Shown here one piece after another: positions 23,110-31,425 of a DNA stretch of 34,335 nucleotides. Made by a program: the position numbers and the translations under genes. Numbering within the stretch: position 1 is the first letter of the stretch; each line of letters starts with the position of its first letter. The notes below the pieces were generated by a model that was given only the letters and a program-made list of their open reading frames with translations, was not told where the DNA came from and made no database searches. This DNA comes from Candidatus Goldiibacteriota bacterium. GTDB lineage: Bacteria > Oederibacteriota > PGYV01 > DSYL01. The stretch spans positions 1 through 34,335 of the forward strand of contig JAGNJD010000031.1 of assembly GCA_018000835.1 (NCBI GenBank), written 5' to 3'.

Positions 23110-24716
23110 TTTTTTCTCCAGCAGGCATAAAATTCACTTTCGTTAAGCAATATATTTCCGTTTAAACGCAATGATAAATCCATTACTTCCGTTCTTTTTA
23201 AGTTTGCTTTTCTTATCAGATTATCGTCATTAAAAAGTCCCCTCTTATTTCCATAATATGACGTTTTTCCATTATCAAGAATAAGCATTTTATTCCCGTA
23301 ATCGGCAGCAACGTCCATGTCATGGGTAATCATAAGTATTGTTTTGCCCCTGTCATTTAATTCCTGAAGTATGTTCATAAGTCCTTTTAAAGAAGGATAA
23401 TCAAGACCGGTCGTAGGTTCGTCCATGATTAAAACGTCGGGTTCACCGACAAGGATTGAAGCACATGCAACTTTCTGCCTGTCGCCTTTTGGCAGATTAA
23501 ACGGGTCTTCGTCTTTTTTTTCAAAAAGTCCCATGTCTTTTAACATTTTTTCAGTCCTGCTTTTTATGATATCCGGCTTCTCTTTTGCGGTCTTTAATAT
23601 AAAAGAAACTTCGTCAAAAACCGTCTCTGCAAAAATCTGGTTATCGGGATTCTGATAAACGTATGATATTTTCAGATTATGCATATTTTTTTTAATCTGC
23701 CCGTTTTTAACCGGAATAATACCTGACAGGATTTTCATCAGTGTTGTTTTTCCTGATCCGTTTGAACCGGCAACGACAATAAAATCTTCTTTTTTTACGT
23801 CAAAAGTTATGTCATCAAGCGCATAACTATCGTATCCTTCATATCTGTATTTTAGATTTGTTACCGAGATTATCGTTTCTTTTTCTTTTTTTTCGTCTTT
23901 TATCAGTTTTTGATATTCATTTTCGTCAAAATAAAAATTTTCTTTTACGTAAATATCTGCGTTATTTACGTCGCACGCCGGGAATATCTTTCTTATAAAA
24001 GGAATTAACATGCCTGCTTTTTCAATTAATTCTCTTTTTGAAAAAGGATCATCCCCGTCATAGATTATCTCCCCATTCTGCAAAACGATTATCCTGGTAA
24101 AAAATTCAAAATAATTAAGAGATTGTTCAAATAATAAAACCGTTTTGTCCTGAAATTCTGAATTAAGGAAGGTCAAAACTTCATCCCTTGAAAGCGGGTC
24201 AAGGTCGGTAAAAGGCTCGTCGAGAATCACTATTTCAGGATCTGAAGACAACAAAGCAAGCAATGCAATTTTTTGTTTTTCCCCGCCGGAAAGTTCCGTT
24301 ATGTCCCGCTCAAACAAATTTAAGATTCCGAATCTTTCCAACAACATTTTTGCATAATTAAAAGCTCGTTTATATGGGACTGCCTTATTAAGCGGATAAA
24401 AAACAAGTTCTTCTTTTACCGTGCTTGTTACGAGTTGCGACTCAAAATCCTGCAATAAAATTCCGATTTTATCCAGAAGATCCTTGGGTTTTTCGGTTTT
24501 TGTGTCTCTGCCGTATAAAAAATACTCCCCTTCCAACATTCCATTTTCTATTTTTGGCAATATCCCGGAAATAATTTTTGAAAAAGTAGTTTTCCCGGCT
24601 CCGTTCATACCGGCAATCAGCACTTTTTCTTTTTCGTCAATCCGGACGTTAATGTTTTTTAAAACGTAAGGCAGATTTTGTTTATATTTAAAAAAAATGT
24701 TCTGTAAATTTATCAT
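23106..24716 (-). CDS. ecfA: ECF transporter ATPase, two fused ABC domains
   Basis: A 536-residue fusion of two ABC ATPase domains (EcfA/EcfA'). Domain 1 has Walker A GMNGAGKT (36-43), Q-loop Gln89, signature LSGGE (142-146) and Walker B IVILDE with Glu167, but the switch histidine is replaced by Gln198 (VLLFEQS). Domain 2 has Walker A GSNGSGKT (317-324), Q-loop Gln355, a degenerate signature LPKGD (408-412), Walker B VLIMDE with Glu433, and a normal His465 (MITHD). Both deviations fall in the same composite ATP site. It overlaps the S-component gene by four bases (ATGA) and the EcfT gene by four bases. Confidence 0.92.
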   Translation of the reverse strand: MINLQNIFFKYKQNLPYVLKNINVRIDEKEKVLIAGMNGAGKTTFSKIISGILPKIENGMLEGEYFLYGRDTKTEKPKDLLDKIGILLQDFESQLVTSTVKEELVFYPLNKAVPYKRAFNYAKMLLERFGILNLFERDITELSGGEKQKIALLALLSSDPEIVILDEPFTDLDPLSRDEVLTFLNSEFQDKTVLLFEQSLNYFEFFTRIIVLQNGEIIYDGDDPFSKRELIEKAGMLIPFIRKIFPACDVNNADIYVKENFYFDENEYQKLIKDEKKEKETIISVTNLKYRYEGYDSYALDDITFDVKKEDFIVVAGSNGSGKTTLMKILSGIIPVKNGQIKKNMHNLKISYVYQNPDNQIFAETVFDEVSFILKTAKEKPDIIKSRTEKMLKDMGLFEKKDEDPFNLPKGDRQKVACASILVGEPDVLIMDEPTTGLDYPSLKGLMNILQELNDRGKTILMITHDMDVAADYGNKMLILDNGKTSYYGNKRGLFNDDNLIRKANLKRTEVMDLSLRLNGNILLNESEFYACWRKK

Positions 24717-25267
24717 TCTTTAAAAATCAGACCCATCTTTTCAATTCTTTTGTATAAAAATTTTAATAAAATACTGCCGAGAACCGAAGACATTATGGAA
24801 TTGTTTATGAATACGACTAAAAAAATTGCAATTGCCGGTGCTAATTTTAAAATTCCAACCCCTATTGCCACTATTGCCGCACAAACAAAACTGGAGATGA
24901 TGGAAATAAAAATAAAAATTCCTATTTGTTTTGCGTCCGGTATTATTTCCGTCTTTACAAGAACGTTCCATAATTTGTATGCAACGTAAGAAAAAAAGAA
25001 ATTACCAATGAAACCAAAAATGCTTGCAAGCGTAAGCATCCCAAAAAAATCAGCAATCAGATTTCCGATTGCAGAACCCCATGCAGCAGCAGGACCAAAC
25101 AAAACCCCAAACAAAACCGGAATTACGCTTGCCGGTCTTAACTCCGTCAGTCCTGGTATTATCTGTATCGGCTTAAACGGTATAAGCATGCCGGCATAAA
25201 TTGCAGCCGTTACTGCAACAATGACGATTTTTTTGGTATCTTTAAAAACGTTAAAAACTTCTTTCAT
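24713..25267 (-). CDS. ECF transporter substrate-binding (S) component
   Basis: A 184-residue integral membrane protein with about six hydrophobic segments and the ECF S-component layout: TAAIYAGMLIPFKPIQI in helix 1 (the 'A-x-x-A-A/Y' surface that docks on EcfT), GLTELRPASVIPVLFGVLFG, AAAWGSAIGNLIADFFG and FGFIGNFFFSYVAYKLWN. Dedicated genes for ATPase and EcfT directly follow, so this is a group I (self-contained) ECF system. The substrate is unknown: no riboswitch is seen in the 92-base leader, and the motifs match no vitamin transporter I can name. The start is set by GAGGTG, with ATG at 25267. Confidence 0.85.
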   Translation of the reverse strand: MKEVFNVFKDTKKIVIVAVTAAIYAGMLIPFKPIQIIPGLTELRPASVIPVLFGVLFGPAAAWGSAIGNLIADFFGMLTLASIFGFIGNFFFSYVAYKLWNVLVKTEIIPDAKQIGIFIFISIISSFVCAAIVAIGVGILKLAPAIAIFLVVFINNSIMSSVLGSILLKFLYKRIEKMGLIFKE

Positions 25268-25359
25268 ATAAATCACCTCTTGTATTTTATTACGTTTTTA
25301 ACAATTCAGGATTTTTATGTTGGACAAACACGCCGCTTACAGCAATTTACGTTTTCCGT

Positions 25360-25722
25360 TTACCAGTTATTTTCGAGAATGTTCAGGACTTCCTCAAGTT
25401 CTTTTTTTATGTTTAAAAGTTTTTGTTCTTTTATTTTCGTATCAAAACCAAACAACTGCATTTGTTCTCCTTCGCTGTTTGCCAGTATTTCCTTTAATTT
25501 CTTTTTAGCACCATTAATCTTGTATTCATCTTCATAAAGCAGTTTTTTTATGATAAAAATGACGTCTATTTCCTTTTTCGTAAACTTTCTCTGGCCAACC
25601 CTGTTTTTTAACGGTTTCAACTCGTCAAAATTCTGTTCCCAGAATCTTATAACCGATTCACGAACGCCGGTTATCTGTGCAACTTCACGTATCGGATAAT
25701 ACTTTTTTTCTTTAATCTCCAT
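25360..25722 (-). CDS. MerR-family transcriptional regulator
   Basis: A 120-residue protein with an N-terminal winged helix-turn-helix: YYPIREVAQITGVRESVIRF and WEQNFDELKPLKNRVGQRKF, where TKKEIDVIFIIKKLLYED completes the MerR DNA-binding domain. The C-terminal part (about 75-120) is a short coiled coil (LLNIKKELEEVLNILE) for dimerisation and lacks metal-binding cysteines, so no ligand is implied. The target is unknown. It lies between gpsA and the ECF genes, with GGAGG before ATG. Small MerR proteins near gpsA and lipid genes are seen elsewhere. Confidence 0.85.
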   Translation of the reverse strand: MEIKEKKYYPIREVAQITGVRESVIRFWEQNFDELKPLKNRVGQRKFTKKEIDVIFIIKKLLYEDEYKINGAKKKLKEILANSEGEQMQLFGFDTKIKEQKLLNIKKELEEVLNILENNW

Positions 25723-25767
25723 CTTTTACCTCCAGCGTTTATTGTTTAATATATTAATACGACGGTA

Positions 25768-26790
25768 TTACCGGTCGTCTTTATTTTTATTTAACAGTTC
25801 CTTTTCTGATTTTGGAGAACGGCCCATCAAATCAGCCATTGATTCATAAATTGATTTATCTTTATATAAAACGTTGTATATTTCCGTCGTTATTGGCATT
25901 TCAACCCCGTATTTTTTTGACAACCTGTATGCGGACAGTGTCGTTTTTACCCCTTCTGCAACCATTTCCATGTGTTTAAGAATCCGGCTTATTTTTTTAC
26001 CTCTGCCAAGTTCCTCACCAACCGTTCTGTTTCTGCTGTATTTACTCGTGCACGTAACTATCAGGTCGCCAAGTCCGGAAAGTCCGGAAAACGTATCTTC
26101 CTTTGCTCCCATTTTTACTCCCAATCGTTTGATTTCTGCAAGACCGCGCGTAACGAGTGCTGCTTTTGTATTGGCACCGACGCCCATGCCATCCAGAATG
26201 CCCGCTGCAATTGCAATTACGTTTTTCAAAGCCCCGCCAAGTTCAACTCCCAAAACGTCTATGCGAGTATACACCCTGAAATAATTCGTAAAAAATATAC
26301 GCTGGACTTTTTCTGCAATTGATATGTTTTTTGATGCAGCAACAATAGTTGTCGGAACTTTTCTCGCAACCTCGGCTGCAAGTGAAGGTCCCGACAGGAC
26401 AGCAACGTCAACGTAATCTTTAAGAATTTCTTTTATTATCCGCGACATCGTCAGTAACGATTTCTGTTCTATTCCCTTTGTTACACTGATAAAAAGTTTT
26501 TTATTATATTTATATTTTTTTATTTTATACAAAATGCTCCTCATAAAATGTGACGGCACTGCAAGAACAATGATATCCGACTCTTCAACTGCCATTTTTA
26601 GGTTATTTGTTATAAAAATATCGTCCGGTATTTTTATGCCTTTTAAAAACTTATAATTTTCGCGTTTTTTATTTAATTCATCGGCATAATCCCTGAAATA
26701 TTCAAATAAAATTACACGGTTATGTCTTTCGTTTAAAATTAAGGAAAGAGCAGTTCCCCATCCGCCAGCGCCGACAACTGAAACGTTCAT
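25768..26790 (-). CDS. gpsA: Glycerol-3-phosphate dehydrogenase [NAD(P)+]
   Basis: Reduces dihydroxyacetone phosphate to sn-glycerol-3-phosphate, the backbone precursor for phospholipids, in the cytoplasm. The N-terminal NAD(P) site is MNVSVVGAGGWGTALSLIL. Further family motifs are IIVLAVPSHFMRSI, KLFISVTKGIEQ, AVLSGPSLAAEVARKVPTTI, ELGGALKNVIAIAAGILDGM (catalytic Lys in GALKNV) and TFSGLSGLGDLIVTCTSKYS. At 340 residues it is full length. It starts two bases after plsY ends, and both act in the same phosphatidic-acid pathway. Confidence 0.95.
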   Translation of the reverse strand: MNVSVVGAGGWGTALSLILNERHNRVILFEYFRDYADELNKKRENYKFLKGIKIPDDIFITNNLKMAVEESDIIVLAVPSHFMRSILYKIKKYKYNKKLFISVTKGIEQKSLLTMSRIIKEILKDYVDVAVLSGPSLAAEVARKVPTTIVAASKNISIAEKVQRIFFTNYFRVYTRIDVLGVELGGALKNVIAIAAGILDGMGVGANTKAALVTRGLAEIKRLGVKMGAKEDTFSGLSGLGDLIVTCTSKYSRNRTVGEELGRGKKISRILKHMEMVAEGVKTTLSAYRLSKKYGVEMPITTEIYNVLYKDKSIYESMADLMGRSPKSEKELLNKNKDDR

Positions 26791-26792
26791 GT

Positions 26793-27419
26793 CTATTTTG
26801 CCTTTTTATCAGTTTTTATCTCAAATTTGCTTTCAGTTCCGTTCATAAGACGTTTTATGTTTTCTTTATGCATGTAAACAATGAATGCCGCCGCTGCAAA
26901 AGCAAATATGAGTATTAAATTCAGATACCCGCTTTCTCCATAAATAAAAACAAATGCAGGAAATAAAACGGAAGCGATAATTGAACCCAGCGAAACGTAT
27001 TTAAACAGATAAAAAACGATTAAAAATATTACAAGGCAGGAAATTATTGAAATCGGCGCAAGTGCAAAAAAAACTCCAAGAGACGTTGCAACTCCTTTGC
27101 CACCCTTAAACTTAAGGAAAATGGTAAACGTGTGCCCGAGAATTGCAGCAACCCCGGACAAAACCGGAACCAAAGGCATGTCTTTGAACAAAATAAAGGA
27201 AAACAAAACTGGCAGATAACCTTTTAATGCATCCAGAACAAGCACTACGATAAACCATTTTGTTCCCATGACCCTGTTTACGTTCGTTGCGCCGATGTTG
27301 CCGCTTCCAACGGTTCTTATGTCAATCCCTTTGATTTTTTTTACGACAACATAACCGTTTGGTATGGAACCGACAACGTATGTCAATAATAAATATAAAA
27401 CAATCCAGACATATACCAA
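26793..27419 (-). CDS. plsY: Acyl-phosphate:glycerol-3-phosphate acyltransferase
   Basis: The membrane acyltransferase that makes lysophosphatidate from glycerol-3-phosphate and acyl-phosphate. It has about five membrane helices and the three cytosolic motifs: SIPNGYVVVKKIKGIDIRTV and GSGNIGATNV (motif 1 and 2), GHTFTIFLKFKGGKGVATSL (motif 2/3, Gly-Gly-Lys-Gly), and the C-terminal KENIKRLMNGTESKF. The initiation codon is TTG at 27419 with AGGAG eight bases upstream and no in-frame ATG near. Only one base separates it from the der stop. Confidence 0.93.
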   Translation of the reverse strand: MVYVWIVLYLLLTYVVGSIPNGYVVVKKIKGIDIRTVGSGNIGATNVNRVMGTKWFIVVLVLDALKGYLPVLFSFILFKDMPLVPVLSGVAAILGHTFTIFLKFKGGKGVATSLGVFFALAPISIISCLVIFLIVFYLFKYVSLGSIIASVLFPAFVFIYGESGYLNLILIFAFAAAAFIVYMHKENIKRLMNGTESKFEIKTDKKAK

Positions 27420-27420
27420 A

Positions 27421-28746
27421 TTATTTCTCCTTTTGTTTTGTTTTAAATTTCAGGGACACGCCATTGAAACCGCAATTTTCCCTGATTTTACCTTCAACGT
27501 ATCTTAAATACGAACTGTCTATTTTATCTTTTCCATTAACAAAAATGACGAAAGTCGGTGGAGCAACGCCAATCTGCGTTATGTAATTTACTTTTAATTT
27601 TCCACTCTTAGTCTGAGCCGGATTCTTAAATAAAACGTCTTCAAAAATTCTATTTAAAGAAGACGTTTTTATCCTTTGATTATACTGATTTTCAACGTCA
27701 ATTACAACATCAATTAATTTCTGTAAATTTATTCTTTTCAATGCCGAAATAAAAACGACGGGCATAAAATCCAGAAAAGGTAACGTGCCTTTTACGTAAT
27801 TTATATATTTTTTCATGGTTCTTTTTCTTTCTTTCAAATCAATGACATCCCATTTATTAACAGCCAAAATAATGCCTTTACAATTATCTTTTACATACCC
27901 GAGAATTTTTTTATCAATTTCCGTTAGTCCTTCTGATACGTCAATGACGTGAATTACGATGTCGGAACGTTTTATGTTTGCAAACGCTCTGCCTACGCTG
28001 AACTCGAGAATTTTTTCTTTTATGTTTTTTCTTTTTTTTATTCCTGCGGTATCAACGAAAATAAATTTTTTGTCATTAATTTTAACTTCTGCATCTATGG
28101 CATCACGGGTTGTCCCCGGCACGTCGGTAACAATCATTCTCTCTTCGTTTATTAAAGCATTAAACAGCGAAGATTTACCAACGTTTTCCTTTCCGGTTAT
28201 GGTAATGCGTGGTATTTTTTTATTTTCAATTCTCTCCGATGGTTCGGGAATTTTACTTATAACGTAATCCAGTATAGAATCCAGGCCGGTGGAGTGCTCG
28301 GCTGATACAGCAAACAATTTATTTACGCCAAGTTTATAAAATTCGTAACTGTTATTGATAAGATTTTCGTTGTCACATTTGTTGACAACCAGCATAAAAT
28401 CTTTTCCGTTTTTTCTTAAATATTCGCATATCTTTTTGTCATCCGGCATCAAACCGCTGATTGAATCTACGACTAATAAAACAAGGTCCGACATTTTTAT
28501 TAATTTTTCAATTTGTCTTAACACAAGTTTTTTTATTTTATCCGGATTTTCATATATAACGCCTCCGGTATCAATTAATTTAAACCGCCTGCCGAGCCAG
28601 TTCACGCTTCCTTCCACCATATCCCGTGTAACGCCCGGATAATCATCTACTATTGATTTATGATTGCCCGTTAATTTATTAAACAGGGATGATTTGCCAA
28701 CGTTCTCCCTTCCTATAATTGTAACCATAAATTCGTCGTTTAACAT
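27421..28746 (-). CDS. der: GTPase Der (EngA), ribosome assembly
   Basis: An essential GTPase with two tandem G domains needed for 50S subunit maturation. Domain 1 has GRENVGKSSLFNKL (P-loop), GVTRDMVEG and DTGGV; NKCD gives guanine specificity. Domain 2 has GKENVGKSSLFNALINEE, VPGTTRDAID, VDTAGIKKRKN and NKWD. The C-terminal KH-like domain ends with YITQIGVAPPTFVIFVNG and RENCGFNGVSLKFK. Length 441 is normal. AAGGTG precedes the ATG. It follows the oxidoreductase gene by 15 bases and leads into plsY and gpsA. Confidence 0.96.
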   Translation of the reverse strand: MLNDEFMVTIIGRENVGKSSLFNKLTGNHKSIVDDYPGVTRDMVEGSVNWLGRRFKLIDTGGVIYENPDKIKKLVLRQIEKLIKMSDLVLLVVDSISGLMPDDKKICEYLRKNGKDFMLVVNKCDNENLINNSYEFYKLGVNKLFAVSAEHSTGLDSILDYVISKIPEPSERIENKKIPRITITGKENVGKSSLFNALINEERMIVTDVPGTTRDAIDAEVKINDKKFIFVDTAGIKKRKNIKEKILEFSVGRAFANIKRSDIVIHVIDVSEGLTEIDKKILGYVKDNCKGIILAVNKWDVIDLKERKRTMKKYINYVKGTLPFLDFMPVVFISALKRINLQKLIDVVIDVENQYNQRIKTSSLNRIFEDVLFKNPAQTKSGKLKVNYITQIGVAPPTFVIFVNGKDKIDSSYLRYVEGKIRENCGFNGVSLKFKTKQKEK

Positions 28747-28761
28747 ATAAACACCTTTATT

Positions 28762-30240
28762 TTACGCCGTGATAGTCGTAAATTTAATGTTTTCTTTCCG
28801 GCATATATCTGCAATGACGTCCCTGCCTGATTTTGCAACGACGGGCAGTCCGCCGCCCGGTGACGTCCATTGCCCGATAAGAAAAAAATTTTCAAGTCCG
28901 GGCAGCGTTTTTTCAATGTTCATAGAAAATGTTTTTGTAGTCGGGAGCCACCCTTCGTATGCGCCTCTCCATACCCCGGTCCTGCTTTCAAACGTTACAG
29001 GAGTGGCAACGTCAAAAATCTCAACGTCTTCGTTTATCCCGGGATAAAATTCGTTCAGCGTATCTATTATGATTGCCGCAGTTTTTTGTTTTTCAAATTC
29101 ATAATTTTCTTCAACGTCTTTTAGTTTTTTCCAGTAATCAAAATCAGTATCAATAAAAACGGAAAGAACGGATTTGCCCGGAGGTGCTGCTTCCGGATCG
29201 TAAGCGGTATGTCTGCAAGATAATTTGTTTACGTCTTTCCCTGCTATCTGTAACGGCTTATTTAGTTCAAACAACGTCAAATGTGGCGTTCCTTTTAAAT
29301 CCCTTTTAAGTCCCAAAAATGTCAACAATAAAGGCGGAAATAATTTCATTTTCTTATAATATCCATCTATTCTGTCATTGATGAATTCTCCGTTTAACAT
29401 TTTATATATGGTCGTTCTGCCGTCGCATGCGGATATCACGTAATCAGACGTAAATCTGGAACCGTCTTCCAGATTAACGCCGGTCGCTTTTTCATTAATT
29501 ATTCTTATTTTTTCAACCTTTGCATTGTAAACTATTTCACCACCAAGACTTTTATATCTTTTTTCAATTGAATCAGTAACACCTTGTGAACCGCCGACCG
29601 GGTAACCTGCTTTTTGCTTATGAAACCATGCAAGGACAAACATCATTGCAATAAGCGGGAAATCCGGAGTATCAAAAAAAGCACAGAAATACCTTTTTAA
29701 AAAAGGATTTGTAAATTTTTCTGAAAATTTTCTGACGGAAAAATTCCTGTATTTAATAAAATATTTTAAGCCCGGCAACGACCTGATTGCCGTCTTTATT
29801 AAGGAAGAAAAGTCACGTTCCCGGGGATATTCAAATTCACTTAAACTCCTGACCGCTTCTGTAAATTCGTCTATTAATTTTCCATCTTCCGGTGCGATCT
29901 CTTTTAAATGATACATAAATTTATTTACGTTTGAATAAAAAACAAGTTCTTTTCCCTCTTTTGGCCTCACTCTGCAGTATTCGTCAAAATACAGAATTTT
30001 CCTGTCTTTAATGACGCCGAGTTCATCCCATATTTTGTAAAAAGAATTCTCCGGCGAAGTTCCAAGAAGCCAGTATAAACACGGGTCAAATACAAAATCA
30101 TTTTTTTTCCACGAAACACACTGTCCGCCCGGTCTGTCGTTCATTTCAAAAATCGTCGTTTTAAAACCATTCATCCTTGCATAACATCCGGCAGAAAGCC
30201 CTGCAATGCCCGCACCTATTATAATAATTGACTTATCCAA
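28762..30240 (-). CDS. FAD-dependent oxidoreductase, phytoene desaturase/CRTISO-like
   Basis: A 492-residue flavoprotein. The N-terminal dinucleotide-binding motif is SIIIIGAGIAGLSAGCYARM, followed by FEMNDRPGGQC; the mid region has AGYPVGGSQGVTDSIEKRY, and the C-terminal FAD motif is FFLIGQWTSPGGGLPVVAKS plus GRDVIADI. This is the CrtI/CRTISO-type amine-oxidase-like architecture, which desaturates or isomerises carotenoids and is also used for other hydrophobic substrates. No other carotenoid gene is present, so the substrate is open. It starts with TTG at 30240 (GGAGA upstream) and heads the run with der, plsY and gpsA. Confidence 0.8.
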   Translation of the reverse strand: MDKSIIIIGAGIAGLSAGCYARMNGFKTTIFEMNDRPGGQCVSWKKNDFVFDPCLYWLLGTSPENSFYKIWDELGVIKDRKILYFDEYCRVRPKEGKELVFYSNVNKFMYHLKEIAPEDGKLIDEFTEAVRSLSEFEYPRERDFSSLIKTAIRSLPGLKYFIKYRNFSVRKFSEKFTNPFLKRYFCAFFDTPDFPLIAMMFVLAWFHKQKAGYPVGGSQGVTDSIEKRYKSLGGEIVYNAKVEKIRIINEKATGVNLEDGSRFTSDYVISACDGRTTIYKMLNGEFINDRIDGYYKKMKLFPPLLLTFLGLKRDLKGTPHLTLFELNKPLQIAGKDVNKLSCRHTAYDPEAAPPGKSVLSVFIDTDFDYWKKLKDVEENYEFEKQKTAAIIIDTLNEFYPGINEDVEIFDVATPVTFESRTGVWRGAYEGWLPTTKTFSMNIEKTLPGLENFFLIGQWTSPGGGLPVVAKSGRDVIADICRKENIKFTTITA

Positions 30241-30423
30241 GATTGTTCTCCTTAAATCAATACGTTTATATACATTATAATATTTTTAAAGTAAACGACA
30301 ATAAAAAAATGAACCGGGGTAATAACAGTAATGCCGATAACATAATTACTATTCTTACGAGATGGTGGGATTGTGGTATTGTTTACTTTATAACCGGCAC
30401 ATTCCTTTTATATTATATGATAG

Positions 30424-30455
30424 AAGCCGTGACAATCCTTAAATTGTCACGGCTT
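30424..30455. terminator. strong hairpin, probable terminator of the PilZ gene
   Basis: A 13-bp perfect stem AAGCCGTGACAAT / ATTGTCACGGCTT with a six-base loop (CCTTAA), about 55 bases downstream of the PilZ gene stop on the minus strand. The following T-run is weak on both strands (TTCTATC and TTTGTAATT), so efficiency is uncertain; it could also be an mRNA-stabilising stem. The rest of the gap 30241-30509 shows no gene. Confidence 0.6.
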
Positions 30456-30509
30456 TGTAATTAATCATCATTGCGTTATAAATATAGAAAAATTAAAATA
30501 TCCGATATG

Positions 30510-30860
30510 CTAATTATATTGACTGATAAAATTATTGATATTTTCTTCTTCCTCTTTTGTTAAGGTAACAAAACTAATGCCTGCCAGAAAACCATCCACT
30601 ACTCTTTTACACCATTTTACTTCACAAAAAGTATCAACTTTTTTATTAAATTCATTTAATACAAAATTGACGCGAAGCATATTGCCTGCTTTTAATGCCT
30701 GATTTAATTGAAAACAAAGTCCGCCAAGAGAAATGTTTTTAATCTGGGCTTTTTTATATTCAATTTCCTGAAGGGCTGGATTATCCAGTATTTTAAAATT
30801 GCTTTCTATCGTCTGTGGAATACGTTTTTGAGTCCTTCTATCCTTAAATATATCAAGCAT
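30510..30860 (-). CDS. PilZ-domain protein (cyclic di-GMP binding)
   Basis: A 116-residue protein that is essentially a single PilZ domain. The two c-di-GMP-binding motifs are present: RxxxR as Arg9...Arg13 in DRRTQKRIP, and (D/N)xSxxG as KNISLGGLCF (Asn42, Ser44, Gly47). The rest (MLRVNFVLNEFNKK, CEVKWCKRV, LAGISFVTLTKEEEE) gives the beta-barrel. No extra domain is attached, so it probably acts as an adaptor that reports c-di-GMP level to an unknown partner. GAGGTG precedes ATG, with a strong promoter upstream; it appears monocistronic. Confidence 0.88.
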   Translation of the reverse strand: MLDIFKDRRTQKRIPQTIESNFKILDNPALQEIEYKKAQIKNISLGGLCFQLNQALKAGNMLRVNFVLNEFNKKVDTFCEVKWCKRVVDGFLAGISFVTLTKEEEENINNFISQYN

Positions 30861-30889
30861 ATTTTTATCACCTCACTTTATTAACCTTT

Positions 30890-30918
30890 ATTTTAAACGT
30901 TTAATGTGTTTTTGTCAA
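30890..30918 (-). promoter_or_regulatory. predicted promoter of the PilZ gene
   Basis: On the minus strand: TTGACA (30918-30913), a 17-base spacer and TAAAAT (30895-30890). Start predicted near 30883, giving a short leader of about 23 bases. Confidence 0.65.
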
Positions 30919-30937
30919 TGAAAAAATTAAATTTTAT

Positions 30938-30998
30938 GGGAATAAGGATAGACATGGCAGACACATAGCAATGTAGAAAATAATGGAAAAAGATGGGT
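30938..30998 (+). repeat. GGGAATAAGG leader repeat, copy 2 (truncated)
   Basis: Shares the first 19 bases with copies 1 and 3 and has an ATG at the same offset of 45 bases (30983). After about 60 bases it runs directly into palindromic-repeat sequence (TTAGGGGAAATTTTTATTC), so its body is replaced. It opens with MEKDGLG instead of MNKDRLD. Confidence 0.6.
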
Positions 30999-30999
30999 T

Positions 31000-31250
31000 A
31001 GGGGAAATTTTTATTCTTTTAAATCTCCTTATTCCTCCTTTTTTAAAGGGGGATGATAATAAAAATAAATTCCCCTCTTTGGAAAAGAGGGGCCAGGGGA
31101 GATTTTATCCTTTCAAATCCCCCTCATTCCCCCTTTTTCAAAGGGATGATAAGAAAAGAAAATTCCCCTCTTTGGAAAAGAGGGGTTAGGGGAGATTTTA
31201 TGTAATCAAATCCCCCTTTGTCCCCCTTTTTTAAGGGGGAAAAGAAATAA
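31000..31250. repeat. array of polypurine/polypyrimidine palindromic repeats, block 2a
   Basis: Same two modules as at 18640-19020: CCCCC...AAGGGGG hairpins alternating with CCCCTCTTTGGAAAAGAGGGG followed by TTAGGGGAGATTTTATG. It is joined to the composite repeat at 31263. Confidence 0.8.
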
Positions 31251-31262
31251 AGTTTTAAACAT

Positions 31263-31425
31263 GTAGAGACAGAGCTTGCTCTGTCTCTGAAAACGAATTA
31301 AATGGTGGAATTTTTTATAAATGGTTATGAAAACAAAACAGCGGTTTATCCTGCGCTGGTCGCGTAGCACACCGTTTGAATATCCGCCTTGCTTATCTTT
31401 GAGACACAGCAAGCTGTGTCTCTAC
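31263..31425. repeat. 163-bp composite repeat, copy B
   Basis: Same 163-bp length, terminal palindromes and right two-thirds as copy A (18373-18535). The section after the left palindrome (about 31288-31315) differs from copy A, while the remainder has only about four substitutions. Partial left ends (GTAGAGACAG then TTTTTGCTCTTCATTCC) lie at 31569 and 31766. Confidence 0.75.

Noticed and set aside
25268..25359. Riboswitch in front of the ECF S-component gene
   Set aside because: The leader is under 100 bases and shows no recognisable vitamin-riboswitch core; only a normal ribosome binding site is visible.
30228..30464. 78-residue plus-strand frame between the PilZ and oxidoreductase genes
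   Set aside because: Starts inside the oxidoreductase start region and runs into a terminator-like hairpin; no homology recognised.
30983..31189. 68-residue plus-strand frame after leader-repeat copy 2
   Set aside because: It runs from the repeat's ATG into palindromic repeat modules; it looks like a chance fusion of repeats.
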